Origin: Muricoccus nepalensis
Lineage (GTDB): Bacteria; Pseudomonadota; Alphaproteobacteria; Acetobacterales; Acetobacteraceae
Direction: 5' to 3'
DNA length: 64,000 nucleotides
Assembly: GCF_006438825.1 (NCBI RefSeq)
Contig: NZ_RCZP01000004.1
Location: forward strand, 166,697 to 230,696
The position numbers were made by a program, and so were the translations under genes. The stretch's first letter is position 1. Each line of letters opens with the position of its first letter. The notes below the pieces were generated by a model. That model saw only the letters and a program-made list of their open reading frames with translations, did no database searches and was not told the DNA's origin. Shown one piece after another: positions 46,976 through 56,114 of this stretch.

Positions 46976-48187
46976 ATGAGCGCCGCCGCCCTCCCCGCCG
47001 CCGACCCGCTTCCCGAGCTCGCGGGCACCCTGCCGGCCCGCATCCAGGCCGTGGGCACGAGCCAGATCGGCCTCGTGGCCGACCGGGGCCGCGACGACCC
47101 GGAGGTGGTGAAGCTCTGGATCGGCGAGGGCGACCTGCCGACGCCCGACTTCGTGGTGGAGGCCGCGCACCGCGCCATGCAGGAGGGCGAGACGCGCTAC
47201 ACCTACTCCCGCGGCATCCCGCGGCTGCACCAGGCGCTGTCCGACTACCACCGGCGCCACTGGGGCGTGGAGGTGGCGCCCGAGCGCTTCGCCATCACCG
47301 CCGGCGGCATGAACGCCATCATGCAGGCCTGCCAGGCGCTGCTCGAGCACGGCGACGAGGTGATCATCCCGACCCCCAACTGGCCCAACCTGGCCGAGGC
47401 CGTGCGGGTGACCGGCGGCGTGCCGGTGACGGTCCCCTATCGCCGCTCGGCGGACGGGCGCTTCTCGCTGCCGCTCGCGGACATCGCCGCGGCCATCACG
47501 CCCCGCACGCGGGTGCTGGTGGTGAACTCGCCCTCCAACCCCACGGGCTGGGTGATGCCGATCGCCGAGATGCAGGCGCTGCGCGACCTCGCTCGCGAGC
47601 GCGGCCTCTGGATCATCTCCGACGAGGTCTACAACCACTTCACCTACGGCAACGCGATCGCGCCCTCCTTCCTGCAGATCTGCACGCCCTCGGACCGGCT
47701 GATCGTCGCCAACACCTTCTCCAAGAACTGGGCGATGACGGGCTGGCGCGCGGGCTGGATCGTCTACCCGGAGGGGCTGGCGGCCACCTTCTCCAAGCTC
47801 GGCCAGTACAACACGACCTCCATCCCCACCTTCATCCAGCACGCCGCCGTCACCGCGCTGGACGAGGGCGACGCCTTCATCCGCACGATGGTCGGGCGCT
47901 GCGCCGAGAGCCGCGCGATCATGGTGGAGGGCCTGTCGCGCCTGCGGGGCGTCACGGTCTTCGCGCCGGAGGGGGCCTTCTACATCATGGCGCGCGTGGA
48001 CACCGGCGAGACGAGCCTCGACCTCGCCTTCCGCCTGTTGCGGGAGGCGAAGGTGGGGGTGGCGCCGGGCACCGCCTTCGGGCCGGAGGGCGAGGGCTTC
48101 GTCCGCATCTGCTTCGCCGTCAGCCCCGCGCTGGCGCGCGAGGCGGTGGCGCGCCTCACGCGGGTGCTCGGCGAGCGCGCAGCCTAG
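46976..48187 (+). CDS. Class I aminotransferase (third in window)
   Basis: A 403-residue PLP aminotransferase. The landmarks are LWIGEGDLPTPDFV, YSRGIPRLHQALSDY, VVNSPSNPTGWVMP, SDEVYNHFTYG and the PLP lysine in NTFSKNWAMTGWRAGW near residue 247. It differs from the two AatA-type genes (SPSNPTGW and FSKNWAMTGWRAGW instead), and fits the branch that includes valine-pyruvate or putative Asp/Tyr aminotransferases; substrate not assigned. ATG follows a 226-bp gap from the weak upstream frame. Confidence 0.88.
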   Translation: MSAAALPAADPLPELAGTLPARIQAVGTSQIGLVADRGRDDPEVVKLWIGEGDLPTPDFVVEAAHRAMQEGETRYTYSRGIPRLHQALSDYHRRHWGVEVAPERFAITAGGMNAIMQACQALLEHGDEVIIPTPNWPNLAEAVRVTGGVPVTVPYRRSADGRFSLPLADIAAAITPRTRVLVVNSPSNPTGWVMPIAEMQALRDLARERGLWIISDEVYNHFTYGNAIAPSFLQICTPSDRLIVANTFSKNWAMTGWRAGWIVYPEGLAATFSKLGQYNTTSIPTFIQHAAVTALDEGDAFIRTMVGRCAESRAIMVEGLSRLRGVTVFAPEGAFYIMARVDTGETSLDLAFRLLREAKVGVAPGTAFGPEGEGFVRICFAVSPALAREAVARLTRVLGERAA

Positions 48188-48193
48188 CCGCCG

Positions 48194-48519
48194 CTACGGG
48201 CCGCGGGCCGATTCGAGCTGCCGCTCGGCGGCCTTACAGGCGTCGCGGATGGCCGTGTGAACGTCGGGATGCGCGTAGCGCTCCCTCGTGCGGTGCGGCT
48301 CCCGCGACACCGCGCGGTCGTGGCCGCGGATCGACAGGTGATGTGCACCTCCGGCACGTTGCCCGTCCGGTGCCCGTTGTGCAGCGCCTCCACCGAGACG
48401 CGGCAGGCGACCAGCTCGGCATGGCGCCTCTGCAGTTTCTCGGCGTGCCGGCGGATCTCGGCCTCGACCGTCGGCGAGGGCTCGATGTTGTGGAAGGCGA
48501 TGTCGAGCGGGCGGTCCAT
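48194..48519 (-). pseudogene. HPF/RaiA-like ribosome-associated protein, frameshift near 48340
   Basis: The first 60 residues (DRPLDIAFHNIEPSPTVEAEIRRHAEKLQRRHAEL..., with VEALHNGHRTGNVPEVHI) match the start of the HPF/RaiA fold, which dimerises or hibernates ribosomes. The rest of the fold (LSIRGHDRAVSREPHRTRERYAHPDVHTAIRDACKAAERQLE) is present in another frame. Inserting one base between 48339 and 48340 (restoring a GAC codon, giving HIDLS) joins them into an intact protein of about 108 residues. Either a lesion or an assembly error; it is convergent with the aminotransferase gene, with about 7 bp between stops. Confidence 0.75.
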
Positions 48520-48822
48520 GGCGCGTCCGCTGCGAAGCGGCGCGTGGCGTCGGCGGGTCCCGCATGGGGGATGCTCACGCGGCAGTCCTGCCGCTCCGTC
48601 CGGCCGAGCTCAGCCTGACCATGAACGCCCGCTTCCTGAAGGCGTTGTTCCCTTTGAAGGCAGGGGCCACCATCGAGACAGGCAAGGTGGACCCCACCAA
48701 GGATCGGGCGGGCGAGCGTGCGCAGTAGCCGCAGTGATGGCCGATAAAACCATGACGTGTGGAATCAGTCTTGCCCTCGCCTCGGCAACGACCGATCATT
48801 GCTTACTTGTGGAGGGGCGCGC
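48520..48822. other. Intergenic interval without a clear gene
   Basis: About 300 bp before the response regulator. A 35-codon frame at 48621 (MNARFLKALFPLKAGATIET...) is visible but has no ribosome site. The last 40 bases hold GGAGGGG just before the response-regulator ATG. No terminator or repeat seen. Confidence 0.5.
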
Positions 48823-49548
48823 ATGTCTGGCTTAAGGCCAGTCCTGGTTCTCGAAGACGATCCTGATGTTGCCGCAACGATCAGCAATGCCCTTGTCCGC
48901 GATGGGTGGAAGACCGAGACGGCGACGACCATCGCGCAGGCGCGTCTCCACCTCCAGCGCGACAACCCCCGCATTGCCGTCGTCGATCTCGGCCTGCCCG
49001 ACGGCAACGGCATCGCCTTCGTGCGCGAGGCCGCCGCGCGCCCCGATCTTGGCGTCATCGTCGTCAGCGGGCGGGCGGACGAAATGGACCGCGTCGTCGG
49101 GCTCGAGGTCGGCGCCGACGACTACCTCGCCAAGCCTTTCTCCCTCCGCGAGATGGTGGCGCGCGTGCGGGCGCTCAGCCGGCGGCTGGACACCATCGCC
49201 GCGGCCAGCGAGCCGGAGCCGGCCGTGATCGCGCCGCCCGGGCCCACCGGATGGAACCTCGGCGGGCTGCAGATGGAGCCAGCCCGGCTGCGCGTGATCG
49301 CGGCCGACGGAACCGAGACGCGGCTGACCGGGGGCGAGGCCGGCTTCCTCGCGGTGCTGCTCGATTCCCCCGACCACCTGGCCGGGCGCGAGACGATCTC
49401 GGAGAAGGTGCTCGGGCGGCGTCTCCTCCCCGAGCAGCGCGGCGTCGACCAGCTCGCCTCCAACCTGCGCCAGAAGCTCAGCGCCGCCTCGGGCGGCCAC
49501 GTCACCGTCGTGGCGGTGCGCGGCAAGGGATACCGGCTGGTGTGGTGA
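48823..49548 (+). CDS. Response regulator, OmpR-type (receiver + winged helix)
   Basis: A 241-residue response regulator. The receiver (about residues 6-118) has EDDPDV acidic pair, phospho-acceptor Asp in VVDLGLPDGNG near residue 53, and Lys in LAKPFSL. The C-terminal winged helix (about 150-240) ends VVAVRGKGYRLVW, typical of OmpR/PhoB. ATG at 48823 has GGAGGGG upstream; its stop overlaps the kinase start (GTGA). Likely paired with that kinase. Confidence 0.92.
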   Translation: MSGLRPVLVLEDDPDVAATISNALVRDGWKTETATTIAQARLHLQRDNPRIAVVDLGLPDGNGIAFVREAAARPDLGVIVVSGRADEMDRVVGLEVGADDYLAKPFSLREMVARVRALSRRLDTIAAASEPEPAVIAPPGPTGWNLGGLQMEPARLRVIAADGTETRLTGGEAGFLAVLLDSPDHLAGRETISEKVLGRRLLPEQRGVDQLASNLRQKLSAASGGHVTVVAVRGKGYRLVW

Positions 49549-52500
49549 GCCGGGCGGCGGCCCCGGCAGCGACGCCCGCCCCCGACGGCGCCGAGAAGCG
49601 CGCCGCGACAACCCCGTCCGACGGGCGCGTGCCCCCCGCCGTCGCGACCCTCGACGAGGCCGGGCGGATCGAGGATGCCAGCCCCGGCTTCGGCGCCATC
49701 CTCGGGGCGGACGCCGGCGACGTGCGGGGCACCGACCTCGCGGCCTGGATGGTCCTGGAGGACGGCGCGCGCTGGGCCGCAGCGTTCGCGCGCTGGCGTC
49801 GGGAGGGCGGCGAGGGCTTCGCGGCCGAGTGCCGCTTCCAGGGCGGGGCGGTGCGCGCGCGGCTGGGCGCGACCGCGCTCGCCGGGCATCCCGTCGTCGT
49901 TGCCGAGCGGATGGCGGCGATTTGCTTCCGCTCCGTCTTCGAGGCCGCACCGGGCGCCTGCCTCGTGCTCGCCCCCGACGACTTCCGCGTCCTCGGCGCC
50001 AGCGACGCGTATCTCGCGGCCGCCGGCACGACGCGCCCCGCGGTGCTCGGCCGCCCGGTCTTCGACCTCGTCCCGGGCGGCTTGCCGGAGCCCCTGGCCG
50101 CGGCGCTGCGGGCCTCGCTCGGCCGGGTCGCGCGGGGTGGCACTGGGGAGGAGATGCCGCCGCAGCGCTGGCCCGCCGGCGCGCGCGGGGCGGAGCCTAG
50201 CGGGGAGCGGGCCTGGAGCTGGCTGAACCTTCCCGTGCTGGACGAGGCGGGCCGCGTCTCCTGCATCATCCATCGCAGCGAGGACGTCACGGAGCGGGAG
50301 CGGGACCGGCTCCGCCTTACCCAGGCCCTCCGGCTGCAGCGGGTGGCGGAGCGGACGGCGCGGCTGGGCGGCTGGGAGGCCGCGCTGGGGAGCGGCCTCG
50401 TCACCTGGTCCGCGGAGGCCTGCGCCATCCTCGACCTCGCGCCCGGCCACGTCTCCACCCTGCGGGAGGCGCTGCTCTTCGTGACGCCGGAATCGCGCGC
50501 CGGCCTGCGCGCGACGGCGCGCGCCTGCATCCGGAACGGCACCTCCTTCGCGAGCGAGTTCGAGGTCGCGACGGCGCGCGGCTGGCGGAAGTGGATCCGC
50601 CTCGTCGCCGAGGCCGAGCGCGACGAGGCGGGGCGGGTCGCGACGCTCTCGGGCGCGCTGCAGAACGTCTCGGAGCGGCGCGCGGCGGAGGAGGCGAACC
50701 GACGCCTGTCCGAGCGGCTCGCGGTGCGCGTCGGCAGCCTCGCCGACGCCTTCCTCACGCTCGACGGCGGCTTCCGCATCACCTACGCGAACGCCACCGC
50801 GCGGGAGGTGCTCGGGCTCGGCCCGGAGGACCCGCTCGGCCGGTCGCTCCTCGACTGCGCGGGCTTCGGCGGGTCCGGCCCGATCGGCATCCGCCTGCAG
50901 GCGGCTGCCCGCGAGCAGCGCACCGCCCGCTTCGAGGAGTTCCTGCGGGAGTCCGGGCGCTGGCTCGACGTGCACGCCTCCCCGGCCGAGGGCGGGATGA
51001 CCGTCACCCTGCACGATGTGACCGAGCGCCGGCGGGAGCGGGAGAAGCTGCGCCTGCTCGAGGCCTGCGTCGCGCGGATGGACGACATGGTCGTGATCAC
51101 CGACGCCGGGCCGGACGGCGAGGGCCTGCGCATCGTCTTCGTCAACGACGCCTTCGAGCGGCGCACCGGCCACGCCCGCGCGGACGTCCTCGGCCGCCCG
51201 CTCGCGGTCCTGCAGGGCCCGCGGACCCAGGCGGCGGAGGTCGCGCGCATCCGGGGCGCCGTCGCCGCGGGGCGGCCGGTCCGGGCGGAGATGATCAACC
51301 ACACCCGGGCGGGCGAGGCCTTCTGGGTCGAGCTCGACCTGCAGCCCGTGGCCGATCGCGGCGGGGCGATCACGCACTGGGTCGCCGTCAGCCGCGAGAT
51401 CACCGAGCGCCGCCGGATCCAGACGCGGCTCGAGGAGCAGGCGGCGCTGCTCGACCAGGTGGGGGACGGCATCGTGGTCCGCCGGATCGACGGCACCGTC
51501 TCCTACATGAACCAGGCGGCCGAGCGCCTCCACGGCTGGCGCCGGGAGGATTGGCTCGGGCGACCGGCGGCGCGCCTCCCGCCGGAGGAGGCCGGCGGCG
51601 GCGATCCCGTGGCGTCGGTCCTCGCGGACGGCGCCTGGACCGGGCAGCTCGTCCAGCGGCGCCGAGACGGCACGAGCCTCGTGGTGGAGGCGCGCTGGAC
51701 GCTGATGCGCCACGCGGACGGCTCGCCGCGCGCCATCCTGGCCGTCAGCACCGACATCACCGCCCGGCTGGAGCTCGAGGCGCGGCTGCGCCAGTCGCAG
51801 CGGCTGGAGGCGGTGGGGCAGCTCACGGGAGGCGTGGCCCATGACTTCAACAACCTCCTCACCGTCATCCTCGGCAACGCCGAGATCCTGATGGAGAGCC
51901 TCGAGGCGGGCGAGCTGCGCGAAATGGCGGAGATGACCATGTCCGCCGCCGAGCGCGGCGCGGCCCTGACCAGCCGGCTGCTCTCCTTCTCCCGCCGCCA
52001 GGCGCTCGACCCCAAGGTGGTGGAGGTGAACGCGCTGCTTTCGCAGCTCGGCGCCATGCTGCGCCGGACGATCGGCGAGCAGGTGGAGCTGCGCCTGCGC
52101 CCCGCCCCGGACCTCTGGTGCGCGCTGATCGACCCGCCGCAGCTCGAGAGCGCGGTGCTGAACCTCTGCCTCAACGCGCGCGACGCGATGCCCGCAGGCG
52201 GGCGGGTGACCATCGCCACGCGCAACCTCGACCTGGACCCCGCCGAGGCCGCGGCCGAGCGCGCGCGCGGCGGCGGCGACGACCTGGCCCCGGGCCGCTA
52301 CGTGGTCGTCGAGGTCGTGGACACGGGCGCAGGCATGCCGCCCGAGGTGGTGTCCCGCGCCTTCGAGCCCTTCTTCACCACGAAGGAGGTCGGCCAGGGC
52401 AGCGGGCTCGGCCTCAGCATGGTCTACGGCTTCATGAAGCAGTCGGGCGGGCATGTGAGCATCAACTCCGTGCCCGGCCTCGGCACCGCAATCCGCCTCT

Positions 52501-52952
52501 TCGTCCCGAGCACCCATGCCCGCCCGGCCGCCCTCCTCGCCCCCGCGGAGGCGCGGGACGCCGGGGGATGGGAGAGGATCCTCCTCGTGGAGGACGACCC
52601 CCTCGTGCGCGACCACGTCGCGGCGCAGCTTCGCGAGATGGGCTACCGCGTGGCGCTCGTCGGCGACGCGGCGGAGGCGCTGGGGGCCCTGCGCGGCGGG
52701 ACCTTCGACCTTCTCTTCACGGACGTGGTCATGCCCGGCGGCATGAACGGCCTCGACCTCGCCGGCGAGGCGCGCCGCCTGCACCCCGGGCTCCGCGTGC
52801 TGCTGACCTCGGGCTACACCGACAGCGCGCTGTCGCGGCACGGCGCGCCGGAGCCGGGCGTGCGGCTGCTGCGCAAGCCCTACCGGCGGCGCGACCTGGC
52901 CGATGCCGTCCGGCGCGCGATCGAGCGCCCGCGCGGGGACGCGGCCGGCTAG
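49545..52952 (+). CDS. Hybrid sensor histidine kinase with multiple PAS domains and a receiver
   Basis: A 1,135-residue hybrid kinase with no obvious membrane segment, so probably cytoplasmic. Several PAS modules cover about residues 20-740; the one around 510-620 has the LOV-like LQG block (RPLAVLQGPRT) but no Cys there, so it is not a classical photoreceptor. The HWE/HisKA-type H-box is GQLTGGVAHDFNNLLT near residue 760, with N-box LNLCLNARDAM and GSGLGLSMVYGF. A receiver domain closes the protein (LLVEDDPLVRD, TDVVMPGGMNG). GTG start overlaps the regulator stop. Confidence 0.92.
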   Translation: MSRAAAPAATPAPDGAEKRAATTPSDGRVPPAVATLDEAGRIEDASPGFGAILGADAGDVRGTDLAAWMVLEDGARWAAAFARWRREGGEGFAAECRFQGGAVRARLGATALAGHPVVVAERMAAICFRSVFEAAPGACLVLAPDDFRVLGASDAYLAAAGTTRPAVLGRPVFDLVPGGLPEPLAAALRASLGRVARGGTGEEMPPQRWPAGARGAEPSGERAWSWLNLPVLDEAGRVSCIIHRSEDVTERERDRLRLTQALRLQRVAERTARLGGWEAALGSGLVTWSAEACAILDLAPGHVSTLREALLFVTPESRAGLRATARACIRNGTSFASEFEVATARGWRKWIRLVAEAERDEAGRVATLSGALQNVSERRAAEEANRRLSERLAVRVGSLADAFLTLDGGFRITYANATAREVLGLGPEDPLGRSLLDCAGFGGSGPIGIRLQAAAREQRTARFEEFLRESGRWLDVHASPAEGGMTVTLHDVTERRREREKLRLLEACVARMDDMVVITDAGPDGEGLRIVFVNDAFERRTGHARADVLGRPLAVLQGPRTQAAEVARIRGAVAAGRPVRAEMINHTRAGEAFWVELDLQPVADRGGAITHWVAVSREITERRRIQTRLEEQAALLDQVGDGIVVRRIDGTVSYMNQAAERLHGWRREDWLGRPAARLPPEEAGGGDPVASVLADGAWTGQLVQRRRDGTSLVVEARWTLMRHADGSPRAILAVSTDITARLELEARLRQSQRLEAVGQLTGGVAHDFNNLLTVILGNAEILMESLEAGELREMAEMTMSAAERGAALTSRLLSFSRRQALDPKVVEVNALLSQLGAMLRRTIGEQVELRLRPAPDLWCALIDPPQLESAVLNLCLNARDAMPAGGRVTIATRNLDLDPAEAAAERARGGGDDLAPGRYVVVEVVDTGAGMPPEVVSRAFEPFFTTKEVGQGSGLGLSMVYGFMKQSGGHVSINSVPGLGTAIRLFVPSTHARPAALLAPAEARDAGGWERILLVEDDPLVRDHVAAQLREMGYRVALVGDAAEALGALRGGTFDLLFTDVVMPGGMNGLDLAGEARRLHPGLRVLLTSGYTDSALSRHGAPEPGVRLLRKPYRRRDLADAVRRAIERPRGDAAG

Positions 52953-53166
52953 CGCCCCTCCCCGCCCCGCGCTGTCCGGTTTGTGACGCATCCGGGCGGA
53001 TCCTCCCCTCTTCCGCCGCGGGGGTGCGGATGGCTCAAGCCGGCCCGGGCCGCTATGACGGGCCCGACGAACGGACCGGACCGCAGGAACAGCCCATGCC
53101 CATCCGACACCCGGCGGCCCCGCCCGAGGGAGCCGCCTTCCCCGCCCTGGCGCGACAGGCCTGAGC

Positions 53167-54147
53167 ATGGGCCGCGTTCTCGTCACCGGCGCCGCGGGGT
53201 TCATCGGGGCGCATCTCTGCCAAGCCCTGCTCGCCCGCGGGGAGGAGGTCGTCGGCCTCGACAACCTCAATCCCTATTACGACCCCGCGCTGAAGGAGGC
53301 GCGGCTCGAGGCCCTGACGGGCAACGCGCCGCCGGGCGCCTTCCGCCTCCACCGCATCGACCTCGCGGACACCGAGGCGCTGCTGGCGATGATGAAGTCC
53401 GAGCCCGGGATCGACCGCGTCGCGCATCTCGGCGCCCAAGCCGGCGTGCGCTGGTCGCTCGAGGCGCCCTTCGCCTACACCGCCGCCAACGTCACCGGGC
53501 ATCTCGGCATCCTCGAGGGCGTCCGCCGCAGCGAGGGCCGCATCCGGCACACGGTCTACGCCTCCACGAGCTCCGTCTACGGCTCGCGCACCGACGGGCC
53601 CTTCCGGGAGACGGACCGGGTGGACCGGCCCGCCTCGCTCTACGCCGCCACCAAGGCCGCCGGGGAGCTGATGAGCAAGGTCTACACCGACCTCTACAAG
53701 CTGCCGCTCACGGGGCTGCGCTTCTTCACCGTCTACGGCCCCTGGGGGCGGCCGGACATGGCCTACTGGCTCTTCACGGACGCCATGCTGAAGGGCCGGC
53801 CGATCCAGCTCTTCAACGAGGGGCGGATGAAGCGCGACTTCACCTTCGTGGGCGACATCGTCGCGGGGGTCCTCGCCGCGCTGGACAACCCGCCCGCGGA
53901 TGGCGGCCACCGGCTCTACAACATCGGCAACAGCCGCCAGGAGGAGCTTCTGGAGATGGTGTCGATCCTCGAGGAGCTGCTCGGCGTGGAGGCGGTGCGC
54001 GTGCTCCGGCCCATGCAGCCCGGCGACGTGCCCGCCACCTTCGCCGACGTCTCCGCCATGAAGCGCGATTTCGGGTGGGAGCCGACCACCGACCTGCGCA
54101 CCGGGCTCGGGCATTTCGTGCGCTGGTGGCGGGGGCATTTCGGGTGA
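53167..54147 (+). CDS. NAD-dependent epimerase, UDP-glucuronate 4-epimerase-like
   Basis: A 326-residue short-chain epimerase/dehydratase. Rossmann GAAGFIGAH at residues 8-16, YxxxK at YAATKAAGELM and TSSVYG are clear; the C-terminal region has PGDVPATFADVSAMKRDFGWEPTTDL. The LDNLNPYYDPALKEARLEAL block is typical of UDP-GlcUA 4-epimerases (making UDP-galacturonate) used in surface polysaccharides. First gene of the glycan region, 215 bp after the kinase; the gap shows no gene. Confidence 0.9.
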   Translation: MGRVLVTGAAGFIGAHLCQALLARGEEVVGLDNLNPYYDPALKEARLEALTGNAPPGAFRLHRIDLADTEALLAMMKSEPGIDRVAHLGAQAGVRWSLEAPFAYTAANVTGHLGILEGVRRSEGRIRHTVYASTSSVYGSRTDGPFRETDRVDRPASLYAATKAAGELMSKVYTDLYKLPLTGLRFFTVYGPWGRPDMAYWLFTDAMLKGRPIQLFNEGRMKRDFTFVGDIVAGVLAALDNPPADGGHRLYNIGNSRQEELLEMVSILEELLGVEAVRVLRPMQPGDVPATFADVSAMKRDFGWEPTTDLRTGLGHFVRWWRGHFG

Positions 54148-54186
54148 GGCGCCGCCGGCTGCGGGACGGGCGCTGAGGGGGCCGCG

Positions 54187-55299
54187 ATGCTCTTGCCGCC
54201 CGCGCCGATCGTCATCTTCGCCTTCTCGCGGCCGGACTACCTCCGCCGGCTCTGCGCCTCGCTGCGCGCGCAGGAGGGCTTCGCCGTGGACGGGCGCCAG
54301 GTCCACCTGCTGCAGGACGGCGCGCGCTCCCCGCGCTCCGGCGTCGTCTACGGCGATCCCGCCGCCATCGAGGCCGGCATCGCCGTCTTCCGCGAGGCCT
54401 TTCCGGAGGGCAGCGTGCACGCCGCCCCGCACAATCTCGGCGTCGCCATGAACATCCAGCGTGGGGAGGAGCTCGTCTTCCGCGGCCTCGGCGCCGAGAT
54501 CGGGTACTTCTTCGAGGAGGACCTCGAGCTCGGCCCGCGCTACCTCGCGACGCTGGAGGCGATCCGCGCGCAGGCCGCGGCGCACCCCCGGCTCGGCTAC
54601 TTCGCGGCCTATGGCGACCACCAGGCCGCCTCCGACCCCGACGCGCCCCGGCTGGTGCCGCTGGAGCACCACTGGGGCTTCGGCCTGACCCGCCGCTGCT
54701 GGGAGGCGATGCAGCCCTGGCTCCGGCCCTTCCTCGAGGTCTACGCTGAGGTGGACTACCAGGCCCGGCCGGACCTGCGGATCGTCGGGCTCTACGCGGA
54801 CAAGCCGGTCTCCCACATGGCGTCCTCCCAGGACGTGGCCAAGACGATGGCCTGCGCCGACCTCGGCTTCGCGCGCGTGAACACCGATGTCTGCTACGCC
54901 CGCTACATCGGCGCGCGCGGGGAATCCTTCCGCCCGGCCGACTTCGCCTCGCTCGGCTACGACTCCATGGCCTATGTGACGCGTGCGCCCAAGCAACCGC
55001 CGGCCGTCACCGCGGCGGAGATCGAGCGCATCGCGCGCGAGAAGCGGGACGCCTGCACCGCCCATCGCGGCGACGCCTACGCGCAAGCGCTGGAGGCCCT
55101 CGGCCAGCGGATCGGCAACCCCGACCGCCCGGTGACGCGCGCCGAGATCGACCGGCTCTGGTGGCTGCTGATGGACCGGCTGCCGGAGGACGAGGGCTAC
55201 TACGCGGAGAACGTGGGGCGCATCACCCTGCGCGAGGTCCGCCGCGCGCTCCTGCAGAGCGGCGAGGCCCAGGCGAAGAGCTTCTACATGGTGCCCTGA
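54187..55299 (+). CDS. Glycosyltransferase-like protein (GNT-I/GT-A-type)
   Basis: A 370-residue protein. The N-terminus, IVIFAFSRPDYLRRLCASLRAQ, then HLLQDGARSP, and the acidic GYFFEEDLELGPRYL near residue 115 resemble a GT-A fold with a DxD-like acidic site (EED). The C-terminal 60 residues (YYAENVGRITLREVRRALLQSGE) resemble the DUF4214-type region. Probably transfers a sugar onto a surface glycan; sugar and acceptor unknown. It follows the epimerase by 39 bp. Confidence 0.72.
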   Translation: MLLPPAPIVIFAFSRPDYLRRLCASLRAQEGFAVDGRQVHLLQDGARSPRSGVVYGDPAAIEAGIAVFREAFPEGSVHAAPHNLGVAMNIQRGEELVFRGLGAEIGYFFEEDLELGPRYLATLEAIRAQAAAHPRLGYFAAYGDHQAASDPDAPRLVPLEHHWGFGLTRRCWEAMQPWLRPFLEVYAEVDYQARPDLRIVGLYADKPVSHMASSQDVAKTMACADLGFARVNTDVCYARYIGARGESFRPADFASLGYDSMAYVTRAPKQPPAVTAAEIERIAREKRDACTAHRGDAYAQALEALGQRIGNPDRPVTRAEIDRLWWLLMDRLPEDEGYYAENVGRITLREVRRALLQSGEAQAKSFYMVP

Positions 55300-55475
55300 C
55301 GCCTCCACGCGCCGCCGGCCGTTTCCGCCGCCGCTGTGGCGCGCGAGTCCTTGCCAAGCGCGGGGGCCTGTGCGGAAATGTTATCGCAGGATCCGATCCA
55401 ACCCGGCGATCGGCACCACGCGCCCTGCCCGACCATGGCGACACCGGAACCCTCCATGCTGGACCCTGCCGCGCC

Positions 55476-56114
55476 GTGATCCGCGGGCACCTGGACGCGC
55501 TCACCGCCCTCGGCTTCGCCGAGGGCTGGTGCTTCGACGACGAGCGCCCCGGCCATCCCCTCGCCGTCCGCGTCCGGGCGCCCGGCGGGGAGGAGATCGC
55601 CGCCGGGCACGCGAACCTTCATCGCGCGGACCTTGCCAAGGTCGGCTTCGGCCATGGCTGGTGCGCCTTCCGCCTTCGCCTTTCGATCCCGGTGGAGGAG
55701 GCGATGTCGGTGCCGCTCGCGCTGCACGCCGGGACGGGCGAGGAGGCGGTCGAGCCGCCGCGCCTCCTCCCGATCCGCGCGGGCGCCGACGCGTCCTGCA
55801 ACACGATCGCCAAGGTCGTGGCGGCGGACCCGACGGTGACCGGCGACATCGGGCAGCTCAGCGCCCACGGCCCCGTGCTGGCCGCGTTCCTCGCGCGGCA
55901 CGGCGTCGAGCGCTTCATCCACACCGCCTATGTCTACGTGCTCGGCCGGCCGGCCGACGAGAACGGCATCGGCGTCTACGCGCCGCTCCTCGACCTCGGC
56001 GCGCTGTCGCCCTTCGGCCTCCTGGCCCTGCTCGCGGCCAGCGACGAGTTCCGCGCCCGCCCCCGCTTCCTCGCCGCGCCCAACACGCCGGCCTTCGTCT
56101 TCGCCTCGCCATGA
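55476..56114 (+). CDS. DUF4214-domain glycan-associated protein
   Basis: A 212-residue protein. The N-terminal part (LDALTALGFAEGWCFDDERPGHPL, GHANLHRADLAKVGFGHGWCAFRLRL) is a beta-type module often fused to glycosyltransferases. The C-terminus (FIHTAYVYVLGRPADENGIGVYAPLLD then ALLAASDEFRARPR) is a DUF4214 domain. Start is a GTG; an ATG at 55456 is out of frame. Role unknown; it could bind or organise surface glycan enzymes. Overlaps the next gene as ATGA. Confidence 0.72.
   Translation: MIRGHLDALTALGFAEGWCFDDERPGHPLAVRVRAPGGEEIAAGHANLHRADLAKVGFGHGWCAFRLRLSIPVEEAMSVPLALHAGTGEEAVEPPRLLPIRAGADASCNTIAKVVAADPTVTGDIGQLSAHGPVLAAFLARHGVERFIHTAYVYVLGRPADENGIGVYAPLLDLGALSPFGLLALLAASDEFRARPRFLAAPNTPAFVFASP

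Noticed and set aside
48621..48728. A 35-codon plus-strand frame before the response regulator
   Set aside because: No ribosome site and no recognised pattern; too short to claim.
49122..53270. A 1,382-codon minus-strand frame across the kinase locus
   Set aside because: GC-rich shadow of the response regulator and kinase genes: the composition is Arg/Ala/His/Pro-rich, no domain is recognisable, and the plus-strand reading is fully domain-supported.
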